A stretch of 7,587 nt of DNA from Gammaproteobacteria bacterium (GTDB taxonomy: Bacteria > Pseudomonadota > Gammaproteobacteria > PS1 > Pseudothioglobaceae), in NCBI GenBank assembly GCA_003489145.1, contig DNJI01000042.1, forward strand, positions 1-7,587, read 5' to 3'. Below are positions 5,962 through 7,587 of this stretch, piece after piece (the stretch's first letter is position 1; the number at the start of each line of letters is the position of its first letter). The notes under the pieces were generated by a model, which did not search any database, was not told where the DNA came from, and saw nothing but the letters and a program-made list of their open reading frames with translations. The position numbers and the translations under genes are program-made.

Positions 5962-6318
5962 TTGAGAAAACAAACAGTAAGGAATCCCAGTAAGGGAAGT
6001 GCAAAAAAGCCAAATCTAGTATTTGGCTTTTTTTATCAAAATTGGATTACCATTATTTTGATTGTGGTTCTAGCCACTTTGATACGTCAAAATTTTTTCA
6101 TTAATCAGTTCCCAACTTCTTTAATCAACAAACAAGATGGCATTGACCAACGTATCCAAGCCAACCAAACATTGGATAAACAAAACGCCATAAAACGAAC
6201 CGAACTCAAAGCAGAAACCGCGGCCAATATGGAGATTTTAGAATCTCAAGCACGTTATCGATTTGGACTGATAAAAAAGGGTGAAATTTACTACCAAATT
6301 ACGCCGCAAAATCCTTGA
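5962..6318 (+). CDS. ftsB: Cell division protein FtsB (start uncertain)
   Basis: FtsB is a single-pass inner-membrane protein that pairs with FtsL through a periplasmic coiled coil and joins FtsQ to trigger septal peptidoglycan synthesis. From the TTG at 5962 the product has 118 residues: a basic tail, one membrane helix (about 28-42, WITIILIVVLATLI), a coiled-coil region rich in Q, N, K and E (about 55-90), and the family's C-terminal pattern in ESQARYRFGLIKKGEIYYQI (94-113). The ftsB-ispD-ispF order matches E. coli. The start is doubtful: no ATG exists in the 5' part, the TTG at 5962 has no Shine-Dalgarno sequence, and a strong terminator (6005-6034) lies inside this stretch. A gap-free comparison with E. 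coli FtsB puts its first residue near codon 27 (about 6040). TTG at 6058 is the next usual start but would shorten the membrane helix; an ATT start at 6046 is possible. Confidence 0.85.
   Translation: MRKQTVRNPSKGSAKKPNLVFGFFYQNWITIILIVVLATLIRQNFFINQFPTSLINKQDGIDQRIQANQTLDKQNAIKRTELKAETAANMEILESQARYRFGLIKKGEIYYQITPQNP
6005..6034 (+). terminator. Intrinsic terminator of the small membrane protein gene
   Basis: A perfect 11-bp stem, AAAAGCCAAAT (6005-6015) and ATTTGGCTTTT (6021-6031), closes a CTAGT loop and leads into seven T residues (6028-6034). It lies about 60 nt after the stop of the 79-residue gene. It also falls inside the apparent 5' end of the ftsB reading frame, where it would encode KKPNLVFGFF. 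Confidence 0.88.
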
Positions 6319-6326
6319 TCATACCT

Positions 6327-6350
6327 TGGGTATAATAAACCCATCTTTTT
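6327..6350 (+). terminator. Possible weak terminator after ftsB
   Basis: TGGGT (6327-6331) and ACCCA (6339-6343) can pair as a 5-bp stem around a 7-nt loop, followed by TCTTTTT. The stem is short and contains the -10 element proposed for ispD, so it may be a weak attenuating terminator or chance. Confidence 0.3.
6331..6336 (+). promoter_or_regulatory. Possible -10 element for ispD-ispF
   Basis: TATAAT is a perfect -10 hexamer 29 nt before the ispD start, predicting transcription from about 6343. There is no recognisable -35 at 16-18 bp spacing and no TG in the extended -10 position, so the call rests on the hexamer and its place in a 47-nt gap. Confidence 0.42.
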
Positions 6351-6365
6351 ATTACTTATCCTTTA

Positions 6366-7067
6366 ATGTCGATTGACCAACACTTTTTGATTGTGCCTGC
6401 TAGTGGTGTTGGATCACGTATTGGGGGTGATACTCCTAAACAATATCTAAAGCTAAATAATGGCCTGAGTGTACTCGATCAAACCTTAAAAACTTTACTG
6501 GACATTGATCAAATCAAAGGCTGTGTAATTGCCATTGCTAAAAACGACAATCACTTCGAACAATCGGAATTTTGCAATCATTCAAAATTACTCGCCACAG
6601 CAATTGGCGGTAAAGAGCGATTCCATTCGGTGATCTCAGCTTTAAACACACTCAGGCCTTTTGCCAATGATAATGACTGGGTGCTAGTCCACGATGCAGC
6701 AAGGCCCTGCGTAAAAACCACTGACGTGATTAACCTAATTAAGCAGCTTAAAGATCATCCAACGGGTGGATTGCTAGCCACTCGAGTAGTTGACACTATC
6801 AAACAAGCTGACAATATTCAGGTTGAAACCACCCTAGATAGGTCTAATCTTTGGCAGGCGCAAACACCCCAAATGTATCGATTTGGTGTATTATCAAAAG
6901 CCTTGGATAACATCATGAAAAATAATTTAAATATTACCGATGAAGCCAGTAGTATTGAAGCTTTTGGACTTCAGTCTATATTGATTGAAGGTAGTAAGAG
7001 TAACCTTAAAATTACCACGCCAGAAGACTTGGATTTGGCTAACTTTTATTTAGAATCAAACAATTAA
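6366..7067 (+). CDS. ispD: 2-C-methyl-D-erythritol 4-phosphate cytidylyltransferase
   Basis: IspD joins CTP and 2-C-methyl-D-erythritol 4-phosphate to give CDP-ME and pyrophosphate, the third step of the MEP route to IPP and DMAPP, in the cytoplasm. The 233-residue product has the nucleotide-binding loop PASGVGSR...PKQY with R18 and K25, the metal-site motif VHDAARP (D110), TLDRSNLWQAQTPQ (R159) and ITDEASSIE (190-198), and the C-terminal SNLKITTPEDL (K215). These correspond to the known E. coli active-site residues. The ATG at 6366 fits the family start; no Shine-Dalgarno sequence is visible. ispF follows with no gap (TAAATG), so the two are translated from one message. Confidence 0.97.
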   Translation: MSIDQHFLIVPASGVGSRIGGDTPKQYLKLNNGLSVLDQTLKTLLDIDQIKGCVIAIAKNDNHFEQSEFCNHSKLLATAIGGKERFHSVISALNTLRPFANDNDWVLVHDAARPCVKTTDVINLIKQLKDHPTGGLLATRVVDTIKQADNIQVETTLDRSNLWQAQTPQMYRFGVLSKALDNIMKNNLNITDEASSIEAFGLQSILIEGSKSNLKITTPEDLDLANFYLESNN

Positions 7068-7544
7068 ATGAGCATTAAAACTGGACTTGGGCAAGATTCT
7101 CACGCATTTGATGTCACTAATAGCAAGTTGCTTATTTTAGGTGGTGTTGAATTTGATCACCCACAAGGTTTACGTGGAAACAGCGATGCCGATGTGATCT
7201 TGCACTCACTCACCAATGCCATCTCTTCTATCACTGGGAAAAATATTTTAGGCGCTAAAGCAGATGCACTTTGCCAACAAGGAATAACGGATAGCACTGA
7301 ATATTTAAAGTTAGCACTGAATGATCTTGACGATTGGCATATTGAACACATTGCTATTTCAATTGAATGCTTGATACCTAAGATTTCACCAAAAATAGAA
7401 GCATTGAAAGTTAATATCGCAAAATTAATGAACACCCAAGCTAACAACATTGGTATTACCGCTACCACAGGTGAAGGATTAACCGCTTTTGGTCGTGGCG
7501 AAGGCATTCAAGTATTAAGCATTATCACTGTTTCAAAAGCGTGA
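7068..7544 (+). CDS. ispF: 2-C-methyl-D-erythritol 2,4-cyclodiphosphate synthase (divergent)
   Basis: IspF cyclises CDP-ME 2-phosphate to MEcPP with release of CMP, normally as a zinc-containing homotrimer in the cytoplasm. The 158-residue product has the usual length, the metal ligands D10 and H12 (GQDSH) and H46 (DVILHSL), and the C-terminal ATTGEGLTAFGRGEGI (131-146). It departs from E. coli IspF in the middle: the histidine of HSDGD is N38, the LTDALLG segment reads LTNAISS, the LGDIG segment with catalytic-site D56 reads KNILG, and FPDTD is replaced by ADALCQQGITDS. Some bacteria, including chlamydiae as far as I recall, carry IspF proteins of this GQDSH type, so it is probably a functional subfamily and not a decayed gene. 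Its position directly behind ispD, with no gap, supports the pathway role. Confidence 0.92.
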   Translation: MSIKTGLGQDSHAFDVTNSKLLILGGVEFDHPQGLRGNSDADVILHSLTNAISSITGKNILGAKADALCQQGITDSTEYLKLALNDLDDWHIEHIAISIECLIPKISPKIEALKVNIAKLMNTQANNIGITATTGEGLTAFGRGEGIQVLSIITVSKA

Positions 7545-7587
7545 ATAGCTTACATTCAGTCTCTAACTCTAGAATTCAAAAAATTCA
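7545..7587. other. Short non-coding tail at the window edge
   Basis: These 43 bases follow the ispF stop. They include a GAATTC palindrome and an A-run but no convincing terminator, promoter or start of a gene. The next E. coli gene in this cluster is truD, which cannot be confirmed here. Confidence 0.4.

Noticed and set aside
6505..6517. TTGAT-CAA-ATCAA, resembling an FNR box, inside ispD
   Set aside because: The spacer is 3 bp instead of 4, it lies inside coding sequence, and no promoter follows.
7157..7507. Minus-strand open frame of 116 codons opposite ispF
   Set aside because: It is antisense to a conserved enzyme gene, with no promoter or ribosome binding site.
7542..7587. TGAAT...ATTCA inverted repeat and GAATTC palindrome after ispF
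   Set aside because: The arms are only 5-6 bp, without GC content or a T-run, and such repeats arise often by chance in AT-rich DNA.
1..7587. CRISPR arrays, tRNA/rRNA genes, insertion sequences, toxin-antitoxin or defence genes
   Set aside because: I saw no direct repeats with spacers, no cloverleaf-like segments, no transposase features and no genes of these kinds; nearly all of the window is accounted for by conserved chromosomal genes.

Overview
This is an AT-rich stretch of a gammaproteobacterial chromosome with every supported gene on the + strand and almost no unused space. Two pairings are typical of Gammaproteobacteria: mnmA-hflD and ftsB-ispD-ispF. The low GC content, terse intergenic gaps and this gene set would fit a sulfur-oxidiser of the SUP05/Thioglobus type or a related symbiont. 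That placement is a guess from composition and synteny, not something the window proves.

Layout: (1) 1-2159, the 3' half of a PhoH-family ATPase (ybeZ type), then mnmA (tRNA 2-thiolation) and hflD, packed as one unit. (2) 2149-2523, rpsT (ribosomal protein bS20) with its own good sigma70 promoter inside the 3' end of hflD and an intrinsic terminator. (3) 2489-5631, an Smr-domain nuclease, xseA (exonuclease VII large subunit), a secreted M23 peptidase and an RDD membrane protein, joined by 1-nt gaps or overlaps. (4) 5628-6034, a self-contained single-gene unit: a perfect FNR-type box, an extended -10 promoter, a strong Shine-Dalgarno sequence, a 79-residue two-helix membrane protein I do not recognise, and a strong terminator. 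(5) 5962-7544, ftsB (divisome), ispD and ispF (MEP isoprenoid pathway), with a possible extra promoter before ispD.

Most of the window is housekeeping: RNA modification and maturation, translation, DNA repair, envelope and septum work, and isoprenoid precursor synthesis. I see no mobile elements, CRISPR arrays, tRNA or rRNA genes, and no defence or secretion system. The part most worth following up is unit 4. Its box matches TTGAT-N4-ATCAA exactly and is centred 41.5 bp upstream of the predicted transcription start, the standard class II activator position. The sequence therefore predicts that an uncharacterised small membrane protein is switched on when oxygen falls. Other points of interest are promoters overlapping or abutting terminators, a terminator lying inside the apparent 5' end of ftsB, and an IspF that lacks several residues found in the E. 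coli enzyme.
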